A stretch of 64,000 bases of DNA from assembly GCA_963666865.1 (NCBI GenBank), contig OY763072.1, forward strand, positions 4,030,001 through 4,094,000. The letters run 5' to 3'. Below the pieces are notes generated by a model. The model saw nothing but the letters and a program-made list of their open reading frames with translations. It was not told the origin of the DNA and did not search any database. How positions within the stretch are numbered: position 1 is the first letter of the stretch; every line of letters starts with the position of its first letter. The position numbers and the translations under genes are program-made. Positions 32,668-40,788 of the stretch are shown here, one piece after another. The DNA is from Bin87 sp963666865. Its GTDB lineage: Bacteria > Chloroflexota > Dehalococcoidia > Lucifugimonadales > UBA3495.

Positions 32668-32970
32668 ATGCCCGCAGTACACGACCGGGGCGGCTGGCCC
32701 GACGACACCCCCATCGACCGCACCGAGCACGAATACAGCGACTGGGAACGCCGCGTGGACGCCGTGCATCAGGTTCTGGGCGCTCAAGGCATCCGCACCA
32801 CCGACGAGATGCGCCGCGCCATCGAAAGCCTGCCGCCGGAACGCTACGAGGCGCTGTCCTACTACGAAAAGTGGACCGCCGCCCTGGAAATCCTGCTGAT
32901 TGAGAAGGGCATCCTGACGGCGGAGGAAATCGACCTTAAAGCGGCGGAGCTGCGGGAGCAGGGGTTGTGA
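32668..32970 (+). CDS. nitrile hydratase/thiocyanate hydrolase beta subunit, N-terminal half
   Basis: A 100-residue protein: VHDRGGWPDDTPIDR at the start and SYYEKWTAALEILLIEKGILTAEEID at the end, matching the N-terminal helical half of nitrile hydratase beta. In thiocyanate hydrolase this half and the C-terminal half are separate subunits, as here. AGGAG precedes the ATG. The C-terminal half lies 3.5 kb away at 36,499. The stop overlaps the next ATG (TGATG). Confidence 0.85.
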   Translation: MPAVHDRGGWPDDTPIDRTEHEYSDWERRVDAVHQVLGAQGIRTTDEMRRAIESLPPERYEALSYYEKWTAALEILLIEKGILTAEEIDLKAAELREQGL

Positions 32971-33518
32971 TGGCTATTCCCACCCCACTGATCCATTACT
33001 CCGACAAACCGTTGGAGTGCCCACGCGATACCTCTGATCCAGGCGTCGATGGCAATCCAAATGGGCTGTGGGTGTCGGTCGGAGACGCTTGGCTCGTTGA
33101 CCAATACGAGCGGTGGCGTGAGAAACGAGAGAACTCTCATGGGCTTGGGTCGGCTCATTACCCGCGTTGGTTCGCACATGCGAACCACATTTTCATCGCG
33201 GATGTGCATAACATATTGGTCATCACAAACGAAAAAGAATTCAAAGCGTTCAATGACCAATACTCAGAACAGCGTCCTATGCGCGCTTCACGGGGAGCAC
33301 GGGGAATTCCTTGGGCCAAAGTGCGAAAACATTATCAAGGCATCATAATCGCTCCTCACTTGGATGCGATGGCATTCCGAGCCAACCGAGGCGGTTGGCA
33401 ATTACCAGTAGAAGAATCGCACTGGTACCATAATTGGGTAGTCGCCAGCGGTTGCCTGTGGGATGTTTCGGTTATCGAAAACATTGAAACGTCGAGTGTT
33501 GCCCTACCTCCATACTGA
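32970..33518 (+). CDS. unrecognised 182-residue protein
   Basis: I do not recognise this family. It is rich in Trp, His and Tyr (DAWLVDQYERWREKREN, HYPRWFAHANHIFIADVHNI, SHWYHNWVVASGCLWD), soluble, with a possible catalytic-looking cluster of His and Asp. RASRGARGIPWAKVRKHYQG suggests contact with nucleic acid or a phosphate-bearing ligand. Its ATG overlaps the stop of the nitrile hydratase half. It opens a run of five plus-strand genes (to 36,475) that is absent from usual nitrile hydratase operons. Confidence 0.7.
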   Translation: MAIPTPLIHYSDKPLECPRDTSDPGVDGNPNGLWVSVGDAWLVDQYERWREKRENSHGLGSAHYPRWFAHANHIFIADVHNILVITNEKEFKAFNDQYSEQRPMRASRGARGIPWAKVRKHYQGIIIAPHLDAMAFRANRGGWQLPVEESHWYHNWVVASGCLWDVSVIENIETSSVALPPY

Positions 33519-33541
33519 GATTCTTCAAAGGAAGTATTATC

Positions 33542-33919
33542 ATGGTCAACCCCATCTTCGCCTCCGTTGCATCCCAAGTCATACCACCCACCATCTCCGG
33601 CATTGCCGAGTGTTTTCGCACGATGCAGGAAGAGGAAACCAAACGGCGAGCAATCATCGCCAACTGCGATGTGCTGATTGCGCGTCTCACGGCAGAAAAA
33701 GAGACCATCCTCGCATATTTCAGCGAACGGTTTGCCGAACGCCGCGCTGCGCTGGATGAATTTTTCGAGTTGCTGCGTCACGCCGTTGACAGCCGGGATA
33801 ACCACCAGTTGAATGTCGCCTTGACCGGCATCCTCGGCATTATCCAGGACAACCCGCTGGACGACTTTGAAACCTTCAAGCAGCATTTCCACGACCCGGA
33901 TTACGTCACCGAAATCTGA
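33542..33919 (+). CDS. unrecognised helical 125-residue protein
   Basis: The protein is predicted to be almost all helix: VNPIFASVASQVIPPTISG, a hydrophobic start, then a charged coiled-coil-like stretch (MQEEETKRRAIIANCDVLIARLTAEKE and FAERRAALDEFFELLRHAVDS). GGAAG lies before the ATG. It sits directly before the glycine-zipper membrane protein, and both have hydrophobic N-termini plus coiled coils, so they may form a complex. No homologue is known to me. Confidence 0.7.
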   Translation: MVNPIFASVASQVIPPTISGIAECFRTMQEEETKRRAIIANCDVLIARLTAEKETILAYFSERFAERRAALDEFFELLRHAVDSRDNHQLNVALTGILGIIQDNPLDDFETFKQHFHDPDYVTEI

Positions 33920-33961
33920 CAACTTGGATGTCGCGGCAAACTACAGAAGGAACACAGGATT

Positions 33962-34858
33962 ATGCCACTACCGTTGATTATACCCGTCGCGATCATAGGC
34001 GGTGCCGCCCTGACCGGGGGCGGGCTAACCCTCAACGCGCAAGGGAAAATCAAGAAGGCAAAGGCCAAATACCGCGCGGCTTATACAGGCTACAAAGCAA
34101 TGTACGCCCGCTATAAGGCTTACCACGCCGGGACTGAAAAGCGTCTGCAAGAGGTGGGACAGGTTCGGGCAGACGGGATGCAAACTATCCGCGAGGCCAT
34201 CACATTCATCAGGAAGGCCAAACTTGCCAACCCTAACATTATTAGCGACGCCGAAGTAACAGTTCAGGACTTGGAAAGCCTGGACCAAGCCTATGGGAAC
34301 ATCCTCAAAACATTAGGTGGTGCTGGCGCCAGCCTCGCCGGCGGAGCCGGTGCGGGTGCCTTGACCGCATTAGGCGCTTATGGTCTGGTGGGCGCATTAG
34401 GTACAGCATCAACCGGGGCAGCAATCAGCGGTTTGAGCGGAGCCGCGGCCAGTAGCGCAACGCTCGCTTGGTTTGGCGGCGGAGCTCTGGCCGCTGGAGG
34501 GTTGGGCATCGCCGGTGGAACTGCCGTCCTGGGTGGTATTGTCGCCGCGCCGGCCATCATCGGTTTCGGGGTATTCCGACAGGTAAAAGCGGGCAAGGTG
34601 CAAAAAGAGGCCACCGAGAAAATCCGAGAAATCAAAGCGAAGGAAGCCGAAATCGGCCGGGACCAAGTCCGATTGCAGACGGTGCGGCAACGCTGTAACG
34701 AAGTACAGAGGACGGTGAGCGAGTTGACTGAACAGCTCAAAGTTGCCTTGCATAACGCCAACCCCAACATGGCGGAGGACGTCTATCGCATCGTCCAGAT
34801 TGCCAAAACCCTGCGCGCCGCCATTGACGAACCTGTCATCCCGGCCGACCGGCAGTAG
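33962..34858 (+). CDS. glycine/alanine-rich membrane protein with flanking coiled coils, unrecognised
   Basis: A 298-residue protein. Residues 1-25 are a hydrophobic segment (LPLIIPVAIIGGAALTGGG); 28-110 a basic helix with repeated Tyr/Lys (YRAAYTGYKAMYARYKAYHAG); 118-205 a Gly/Ala-rich stretch with glycine-zipper pattern (GAGASLAGGAGAGALTALG, GGLGIAGGTAVLGGIVAA); 210-270 a charged coiled coil (KVQKEATEKIREIKAKEAEIG). This resembles pore-forming or membrane-active effectors. GAAGG precedes the ATG. Role is unknown. Confidence 0.72.
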   Translation: MPLPLIIPVAIIGGAALTGGGLTLNAQGKIKKAKAKYRAAYTGYKAMYARYKAYHAGTEKRLQEVGQVRADGMQTIREAITFIRKAKLANPNIISDAEVTVQDLESLDQAYGNILKTLGGAGASLAGGAGAGALTALGAYGLVGALGTASTGAAISGLSGAAASSATLAWFGGGALAAGGLGIAGGTAVLGGIVAAPAIIGFGVFRQVKAGKVQKEATEKIREIKAKEAEIGRDQVRLQTVRQRCNEVQRTVSELTEQLKVALHNANPNMAEDVYRIVQIAKTLRAAIDEPVIPADRQ

Positions 34859-34958
34859 CAGAACTACGGCGGCCTCTCAGCATCCGCAAATTACCCATAA
34901 CGCCAAAGTGTGGGAAAATGGATGTCCCATTTGCGCTAGGCAGACGCAGAGAACCACC

Positions 34959-36071
34959 ATGACGCGCATTAGTAGCGACGCCCCATCCATCAACGCCAAC
35001 TTCGCCGCAACCGTAATCAACCGGGCGGCAGAAATCTTTGCAGACACTGCGACAGGCCCCGGGCAAGAGTGCTACGTTGTCGACGCGCTCTATCAGGCCA
35101 GGGACGAGTTCATGGCCGCCGAAACCCGCAAGCAGCGGAACAGCCGAACCTACGGGTTCCCGCATTTGCTTCGTGACTTGCGACAGTACACCACGAGCCG
35201 CTACCCAGAGTATGCTGACTCATCTAGCCCAATCACCGAGTGGAGTGGCGAAACCGCCCCTGCATCCGTAGTCGAAACCCTCCGCGAGGCCGCGCTCAAT
35301 GTCAGCATGATAGTGGAGGAGCGAACCAGAACGGCGAGCAAGTTCGACGCCATGTCCGACAAGGAGCTCAGAGAGTACGACCTGATGCGGAAGGTCGTCG
35401 ATTTCCTAACCCGGCATGGCCTGAGCGTCGGCGTAGAGTGGGACCGGGAAAATCCGAACGCCCCTATTGACTATTGGGCAACCATTGACGGCATTCGATG
35501 GGCCTTCGAACTTACCGAATTACGCCTTGATCCCAAAGAAAATTACTACCGCAAGGTTGGGCACCCGAATGAAAAGCGGAGCATCGATGAGCAACTTGAA
35601 GCGCTGGGAATGCCACTGCCGCAGATACCCGACGGCCCCGACGCTCTCCAAAGCGCCCTTAACGACGCGGTGAAGCATGGCAGCAAAGAAGGAAAACTGA
35701 AAGGGCTGAATGGGGCCAGGTACTGCCTCGTAGTGCACAACCGGCAATTCCTGTATGCGCCGGATTGGGAGGCAATCGCTATGCCGGACTTCAGCGCGTT
35801 TGACGTCGTTCTGATGCTGCACCAGGACAGCGTAGCGGCAGCGCAAACGTGGGAAGCCTTGACGCAAGACGGATTCAACAAACCCCTGCTCAGCCAGAAC
35901 GTGAGTGATTTATCAGATATCGCCAGTTTCAGGTTGTCCGGCAGGCCGGATATTAACCCTGAAGTCATCAGGTCATTTTGGAAGCGAGTAGAGGAATCTG
36001 GGATCACTGATGCAGAAATTTACGAGGCATTGAAGGAAACCAGAGCGGATAGATGCCGACGCTACGGTTAG
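34959..36071 (+). CDS. unrecognised 370-residue protein with a possible PD-(D/E)XK core
   Basis: The N-terminal 110 residues are helical and unrecognised. Near residue 155 the stretch LTRHGLSVGVEWDRENPNAPIDYW, then TIDGIRWAFELTEL fits a PD-(D/E)XK pattern (E...D-x-ExT) as in some restriction-like nucleases. The C-terminal half contains ARYCLVVHNRQFLYAPDW and FDVVLMLHQDS, a Rossmann-like alternation. The start at 34959 is the first ATG after the glycine-rich gene. It overlaps the PIN gene by 19 bases, hence tight coupling; it may be its antitoxin partner or a separate nuclease. Confidence 0.65.
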   Translation: MTRISSDAPSINANFAATVINRAAEIFADTATGPGQECYVVDALYQARDEFMAAETRKQRNSRTYGFPHLLRDLRQYTTSRYPEYADSSSPITEWSGETAPASVVETLREAALNVSMIVEERTRTASKFDAMSDKELREYDLMRKVVDFLTRHGLSVGVEWDRENPNAPIDYWATIDGIRWAFELTELRLDPKENYYRKVGHPNEKRSIDEQLEALGMPLPQIPDGPDALQSALNDAVKHGSKEGKLKGLNGARYCLVVHNRQFLYAPDWEAIAMPDFSAFDVVLMLHQDSVAAAQTWEALTQDGFNKPLLSQNVSDLSDIASFRLSGRPDINPEVIRSFWKRVEESGITDAEIYEALKETRADRCRRYG

Positions 36072-36475
36072 TCCTGGATACCAGTGCGGTGCTAATGCCG
36101 ATAGTCAGAGAGAACAGCGGTGAAGGATGGCTGCGAGAAGCGTGGCGAAATGGGCAGATAATCCCACTGATCAGCGCTGACACCCGGTCAGAATTGATTG
36201 AAACCCTGGGGAAGCCCGAGTTCGACGCCGGCGAGGAACAAGCCGCTATGCTCTACCTCAACTACTGCGTCGAGGTTGAGATACCCGACCCGCCGCCGGA
36301 AACGCCGATCTGCCGCGACCCCAACGACCAGCCGTTCCTGATTCTTGCCTACCATGCCGCAGCGGATTATCTAGTCACAAAGGATCCCGACCTGTTGGCG
36401 CTCAGTGACGAAACCGAGATACCGATCATCACGCCATCCGAGCTGAGCGTTATACTGCAACAGCACCTTCAATAG
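36053..36475 (+). CDS. PIN-domain protein (COG1569-type putative toxin)
   Basis: A 140-residue PIN protein: LRLVLDTSAVLMPIVREN, LISADTRSELIETLGKPEF, ICRDPNDQPFLILAYHAAADYLVTKDPDLLAL, a set typical of COG1569 toxins with DPNDxPFL. It overlaps the upstream gene by 19 bp. It ends the island inserted between the two nitrile hydratase beta halves. Confidence 0.85.
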   Translation: MPTLRLVLDTSAVLMPIVRENSGEGWLREAWRNGQIIPLISADTRSELIETLGKPEFDAGEEQAAMLYLNYCVEVEIPDPPPETPICRDPNDQPFLILAYHAAADYLVTKDPDLLALSDETEIPIITPSELSVILQQHLQ

Positions 36476-36498
36476 GGCAATCCTAATTCGCTGGATCA

Positions 36499-36801
36499 AT
36501 GATGACCACTCCCGCCGAACCCACCCTCTACCCCGACGGCGCCTCCGTCCGCGTCCGCACCGGCTCGCCGGCCCACCACTTCCGCACGCCGGCCTACATC
36601 CAGGGGCATACCGGCATCGTTGATGCCCTCTGCGGCGTCTATCCCAACCCCGAATCGCTGGCCCACGGCGGCGACGGCCTGCCCCGACAGCCCCTCTACC
36701 GCATCCGCCTGCGCCAGACTGACCTTTGGCCCGATTACGCCGGCAGCCCGGCGGACATCCTGCTGGTGGACGTGTACCAGCACTGGCTGGAACCCGCCTG
36801 A
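36499..36801 (+). CDS. nitrile hydratase/thiocyanate hydrolase beta subunit, C-terminal half
   Basis: A 100-residue SH3-like domain: SVRVRTGSPAHHFRTPAYIQGHTGIV, then PLYRIRLRQTDLWPDYAG and ILLVDVYQHWLEP, matching the C-terminal half of nitrile hydratase beta (the YxGxxGxI ... PLYxVRF ... LWExYLE pattern). It would contact the alpha subunit at 39,443. Starts at ATG 36499 or 36502. Confidence 0.88.
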   Translation: MMTTPAEPTLYPDGASVRVRTGSPAHHFRTPAYIQGHTGIVDALCGVYPNPESLAHGGDGLPRQPLYRIRLRQTDLWPDYAGSPADILLVDVYQHWLEPA

Positions 36802-36803
36802 TT

Positions 36804-36819
36804 TGTGCTATCCTGCCGC
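36804..36819 (+). promoter_or_regulatory. extended -10-like element
   Basis: TTTGTGCTATCCTGCC, similar to the TTGTGCTAGGAT elements at 41,274-41,308, precedes the gene at 36850 by about 30 bp. Confidence 0.4.
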
Positions 36820-36849
36820 CTAGCATCGCAATTGAGAGGGACCTGAGGA

Positions 36850-38025
36850 ATGGAGCGACCGATATTTCAGCCCATTGGCGCACCCGCCGAGGAACTGGAT
36901 ACGCCGGCCCTGGTGGTTGATCTGGGGATAATGGAGCAGAACATCGCGGTCCTGCACAACGCTTTTAGCGCGTCTGACCAGGGATCGGCCACTGACCAAG
37001 TCCGAGTCCGCCCTCATGTCTCCTGCCACGGCTGCCCTGAAATCGCCCGGTTCCAGTTGGCCGCCGACGGCAACGCAGGCGGTGTGGCGGTTAGTTCGCT
37101 GGGAGAAGCCGAGGCATTTGCCGCCGCCGGCGAAGACGCTTCCAACGACGATGGGACCGCGTTGCCTTCCCCCGCAATCGACGACATACTGATCGCGGGC
37201 CGGGTGGTCACCGCCGCCAAGATTCGCCGGCTGGTCGCCCTGGCCGGTCGAATAACGTTGAGTGTGGCCGTGGACAATCCCCGCAACGTCGCGGACCTTG
37301 CCGAGGCTGCGCAGGCCGCCGACGTCACTTTGGGCGTATTGGTGGACATAGACGCCGGCTACGGGTTTGGCGGTGTGGCGCCCGGACGCGACGCGGTTGA
37401 CCTGGCGCGAACGGTTGCGGACGCAACCGGACTATCCTTGCAGGGGATAATGACCTACGAAGGCCCATTGCCCATAACCGACCGCGCCGAACTGGAGGCC
37501 GAAACCCGTCTTCGCTTACAACCGGTACTGGATACGCGAGGCGATCTGGAGCGGGCCGGTATGGATGTTGCGACGGTAAGCGCGGGCAGCACTTACAACT
37601 ATGATATAGTCTCGCAACTGTCAGGAATTACTGAGGTTCAGGCCGGGGTGTATCCCCTGATGGATGTGGAGACCTTGCGCATTCGCCCGGAACTGCAACG
37701 GGCGGCCACAGTTCTGGCAACGGTCATCAGCCATCCCATAGCGGGCCGGGCGGTGCTGGATGCCGGTCACAAAACTACCGGGCCCGATTTCGGTGTACCC
37801 GTCCTGGAGGGGTTTCCGGGCGCCGTGGCCACCCGGTTCAGCGCGGAACACGGCATCCTGGACCTGGAAGGGCCGGCCACTGAGCAGCTGATGCCCAATG
37901 ACAAAGTCCACCTGGTTCCGTACAACCTGGCGCTCTGCGTTAACCAGTATGATTACATCCGCGCCGTGCGGGATGGCAAGCTGGCAGGGTATTGGCCCGT
38001 TGCCGGCCGGGGACAACTGGGGTAG
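36850..38025 (+). CDS. DSD1/D-threonine aldolase-like protein lacking the PLP lysine
   Basis: A 391-residue alanine-racemase-fold protein: DTPALVVDLGIMEQNI, LGVLVDIDAGYGFGGVAPG, GIMTYEGPLPI, SAGSTYNYDIV, EHGILDL. In active members the segment RPHVKTHKCP holds the lysine that binds pyridoxal phosphate; here it reads RPHVSCHGCPEIA, so the lysine is replaced by Ser. The C-terminal metal site (usually PNHxC) is also altered (VPYNLALCVN). The protein may be non-catalytic or bind something else. A second paralogue with the lysine follows. Confidence 0.85.
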   Translation: MERPIFQPIGAPAEELDTPALVVDLGIMEQNIAVLHNAFSASDQGSATDQVRVRPHVSCHGCPEIARFQLAADGNAGGVAVSSLGEAEAFAAAGEDASNDDGTALPSPAIDDILIAGRVVTAAKIRRLVALAGRITLSVAVDNPRNVADLAEAAQAADVTLGVLVDIDAGYGFGGVAPGRDAVDLARTVADATGLSLQGIMTYEGPLPITDRAELEAETRLRLQPVLDTRGDLERAGMDVATVSAGSTYNYDIVSQLSGITEVQAGVYPLMDVETLRIRPELQRAATVLATVISHPIAGRAVLDAGHKTTGPDFGVPVLEGFPGAVATRFSAEHGILDLEGPATEQLMPNDKVHLVPYNLALCVNQYDYIRAVRDGKLAGYWPVAGRGQLG

Positions 38026-38058
38026 TTCCTAGTTGCTTCAACTTCCTGGTTAGGCCCT

Positions 38059-38210
38059 GTTGACATTTCCCGTCATTCCCGCCGATACCCCCGTCATTCC
38101 CGCAAAAGCGGGAATCCAGAGAGTACAAAATAAGCCAACGTTCCCGTCACAGAGGCTTTTCTGGGTTCCTGCTTCCGCAGGAACGACGGTGTGATTTTCA
38201 AAATGTCAAC
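38059..38210. repeat. MITE-like palindrome with CGTCATTCC core
   Basis: Outer inverted ends TGTTGACATTT (38058-38068) and AAAATGTCAACA (38200-38211) enclose CGTCATTCCCGCAAAAGCGGGAATCC and a matching TTCCTGCTTCCGCAGGAACGACGG arm. Similar AATGTCAACA ends appear beside the 59.7-kb copy. Confidence 0.7.
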
Positions 38211-38269
38211 ACGCTCTAGTATTCACAGCTAGATTCCATTAGATATGTGGAAACTTCGGAGGTACGTCC

Positions 38270-39385
38270 ATGCCGCCTACATATGAACCCCAACCCGGCA
38301 CTCCGATTGAGCACCTGGACACTCCATGCCTGATCCTGGACATGGACGCCCTGGATCACAACATGGATGTGATTGCCGATTACTATGGAGACCGTCACAG
38401 CAAGTTGCGTGGCCATAGCAAGAACCACAAAAGCCCGGCCCTGGCTCTCCGGCAGATCCAGCGCGGCGGCACCGTCGGCGGAGTATGCGCCGCCAAGGTT
38501 GCCGAGGCTGAGGTGATGGTGCAGGGCGGAGTGACCAGCGTATTCGTTACCAGCGAGGTGGTTGCCCCGCCCAAGATCGCCCGGCTCTGCGCTCTGGCGG
38601 ACCAGGCCGAGGTCCTGGTGGCCTGCGAAAGCGAAGCGAATGCCCGCGACCTTTCCCAGGCTGCCGCTGCCCAAGGCGTGAACCTGGGTGTGGTCATCGA
38701 GCAGGAAACCGGACTGCTCAGATGTGGCGTGCAGGAAGGAGAGCAAGGGGTGGCATCCGGGGTGGCTCTGGCAAGGTTGATCCATTCACTGCCCGGACTC
38801 TCCCTGAAAGGCGTGATGAGTCACCAGATGATGTCCGAACCTTCCTCCGACCGAGAGGACCGGGTCACTGAGGCCCACCGTCTCATCCAACCGGTTCTGG
38901 ACCTCCGGGAAGCCATGGTTGCCGACGGACTGCCGGTGGAAATCGTATCCACTGGCGAAACCTGGAGCTACGATATCGCCGGGGAGATGCCGGACGTTAC
39001 CGAAATCCAGGGCGGCTCCTACCTGGTGATGGAAACCTCATACGAATACATCCCGGATTTTCAGTTGGCCGGCAAGGTGCTATGCTCCATTATCAGTGTC
39101 CCCTGGCCGGGAATGGCGATAGGAGACGCTGGCGCTCGAGCGGTGTGTGGCATCAAGGGACTGCCGCGAGTGGAAGGCCGCCCCGGGGTTGAAGCCGTTG
39201 CTATGGACGCCGACCGCACCGTGTTTCAAGTGTCGGAGGGAGCTGAGCTGGCGGTTGGCGACCAGGTTATGCTGCTTCCCGGCCAGCAGGACGCCATGGT
39301 CAGCCGCTGGGATCGTTTCATCGGCATACGCGACGGAATGGTGGAGGCGGTTTGGGACATCGAGGCACGAGGATGCCACAACTAG
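38270..39385 (+). CDS. DSD1/D-threonine aldolase-like PLP enzyme
   Basis: A 371-residue paralogue: EHLDTPCLILDMDALDHNMDVI (in parts), then RGHSKNHKSPALALRQ which keeps the lysine expected to bind PLP, VGGVCAAKVAEAEVMVQGG, LGVVIEQETGLLRCGV, STGETWSYDIAGEMPDVTEIQGGSYLVM (in parts) and LLPGQQDAMVSRWDRFIG. Members split D-threonine or D-serine, or racemise amino acids. It may use D-amino acids from the amidase-type genes around it. A GGAGG lies before the ATG. Confidence 0.88.
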   Translation: MPPTYEPQPGTPIEHLDTPCLILDMDALDHNMDVIADYYGDRHSKLRGHSKNHKSPALALRQIQRGGTVGGVCAAKVAEAEVMVQGGVTSVFVTSEVVAPPKIARLCALADQAEVLVACESEANARDLSQAAAAQGVNLGVVIEQETGLLRCGVQEGEQGVASGVALARLIHSLPGLSLKGVMSHQMMSEPSSDREDRVTEAHRLIQPVLDLREAMVADGLPVEIVSTGETWSYDIAGEMPDVTEIQGGSYLVMETSYEYIPDFQLAGKVLCSIISVPWPGMAIGDAGARAVCGIKGLPRVEGRPGVEAVAMDADRTVFQVSEGAELAVGDQVMLLPGQQDAMVSRWDRFIGIRDGMVEAVWDIEARGCHN

Positions 39386-39442
39386 GCCGGCATAATCGGT
39401 TCTGATTCACAGCCGTTCCAATACTGCATTGGAGAGAGACAT

Positions 39443-40057
39443 ATGACCGCTACCCACGCCGTTGACCACATTCACGACCAGCCCATGAGCGAAGTTGCCC
39501 TCCGCTCCGTAGCCATCGAGGCCCTGCTGGCGGAGAAGGGGCTGCTCACCGCCGACCAAGTGCAACAACAGGTGAACCTGATGGACGGGCGCACGCCGGC
39601 AGACGGCGCCCGCGTCGTCGCCCGCGCCTGGGCCGACGACGGCTTCAAGGCTAGGCTCCTGGCCGATTCCCGCTCCGCCTTGGCCGAAATGGGCATTGAT
39701 CTACCCGCAGAAACTCCGCACCTAACTGTAGTGGAGAACACCGAGGACGTGCATCACCTGGTGGTCTGCACCCTATGCTCCTGCTACCCCCGCATGCTGC
39801 TGGGCCGCCCGCCCGACTGGTACAAGAGCCTGGCCTACCGCGCCCGCGCCGTCCACGACCCTCGTGGCGTTATGGCCGAGTTCGGCGCCGCGCCTCCCGC
39901 CAGTGCCGCGGTGAGCGTGCTGGATAGCACCGCCGATATGCGCTATCTGGTCCTGCCCCGACGGCCGACCGGAACCGATGGAATGAGCGAGGAGGGGTTG
40001 GCCGCGCTGGTCACCAGGGACAGCATGATTGGGGTGACCGACGCTTTGGCTCCCTAA
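39443..40057 (+). CDS. nitrile hydratase/thiocyanate hydrolase alpha-type subunit, cobalt type
   Basis: A 204-residue alpha subunit: ALLAEKGLLTADQVQQQVN, RVVARAWADDGFKARLLAD, the metal motif VVCTLCSCYPRML, GRPPDWYKSLAYRARAVHDPRGVMAEFG. CTLCSC binds a non-corrin cobalt and its cysteines are oxidised in the active enzyme; the iron type has CSLCSC. It hydrates nitriles or thiocyanate. GGAGAG precedes ATG 39443. No activator gene (NHase accessory) is seen nearby. Confidence 0.92.
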   Translation: MTATHAVDHIHDQPMSEVALRSVAIEALLAEKGLLTADQVQQQVNLMDGRTPADGARVVARAWADDGFKARLLADSRSALAEMGIDLPAETPHLTVVENTEDVHHLVVCTLCSCYPRMLLGRPPDWYKSLAYRARAVHDPRGVMAEFGAAPPASAAVSVLDSTADMRYLVLPRRPTGTDGMSEEGLAALVTRDSMIGVTDALAP

Positions 40058-40752
40058 TCTATTTGAAAGTCGCTATCCGTCAACTGACGCCAATGCACAT
40101 CCCCGGCATCGATGACGGGGCGTATCCGTTCGTCAATCCTCTGGGCTGCGACTACAGCGTGAGACGGCATACTGGTAAATCGGGCCAGGAACCCGGCGTT
40201 ACGGAGCGCACGTCTAGTATCTCGTTCATCGGCGGTGTAGGATGCTTCTACCGCGACGTAATGGGTAGCTCCGTTCTGGTCCAAGGCTTGGATCACAGCG
40301 TCGGCACCCAGAAAACTGTCCAATTCGTTGGCTGAGACCCCGGTCGTATCTGCCTCGTAAATTATTTTGGCGAGGTCGTCTTCACTCAGGATCGCCACGG
40401 GCTGTAAGCTCAGGGCTAGGCAGATCCGATAGGTTGCCTTGCGTGCGCCGTTCGCCGCGTGGGCCGCTTTCAGTGGCCCAATATCGTCGCGAATGGCTTG
40501 GACGTTGCGTTCGATCCGTGTCACTGCCTCCCGCAGTTCTTCCTGTCCAGAACGTAGTTCTTCCTGTCCAGAACGTAGTTCTTCCTGCCCAGAACGCAGT
40601 TCTTCCTGCCCAGAACGCAGTTCTTCCTGCCCGGCGCGTAACTCTTGTTGCCCGGTTTCCAGTTTGTCTAGCCGGCGGTTCGTTTCAGCTTGGCCTTCTT
40701 CTAGCCGTTGCAGCCGACGGTTCGTTTCGTTGTTGGCGCCGTTGACCGTCAT
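40054..40752 (-). CDS. heptad-repeat coiled-coil protein with DUF-like C-terminal nuclease-type domain
   Basis: A 232-residue protein. Residues 5-85 are a coiled coil with five copies of the heptad LRSGQEE, encoded by 21-bp direct repeats; residues 100-230 are a globular domain (LSLQPVAILSEDDLAKII, HYVAVEASYTADERD) that fits a PD-(D/E)XK-like core, common in coiled-coil proteins of cyanobacteria and Chloroflexota. GAGG precedes ATG 40752. Role is unknown. It is convergent with the nitrile hydratase alpha gene, with a 4-bp overlap of 3' ends. Confidence 0.75.
   Translation of the reverse strand: MTVNGANNETNRRLQRLEEGQAETNRRLDKLETGQQELRAGQEELRSGQEELRSGQEELRSGQEELRSGQEELREAVTRIERNVQAIRDDIGPLKAAHAANGARKATYRICLALSLQPVAILSEDDLAKIIYEADTTGVSANELDSFLGADAVIQALDQNGATHYVAVEASYTADERDTRRALRNAGFLARFTSMPSHAVVAAQRIDERIRPVIDAGDVHWRQLTDSDFQID
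40545..40650. repeat. five 21-bp tandem repeats in the coiled-coil gene
   Basis: GTTCTTCCTGTCCAGAACGTA-type units (variants Tg/Cc) repeated about five times in frame, so copy-number changes add or remove one heptad without frameshift. Confidence 0.9.
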
Positions 40753-40788
40753 ATCGTTTATCCTCAACGCCAATATTATACGACGAAG

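Noticed and set aside
40545..40650. Regular short repeats that could suggest a CRISPR array
   Set aside because: The units are contiguous 21-bp copies in a coding frame with no spacers; they encode coiled-coil heptads.
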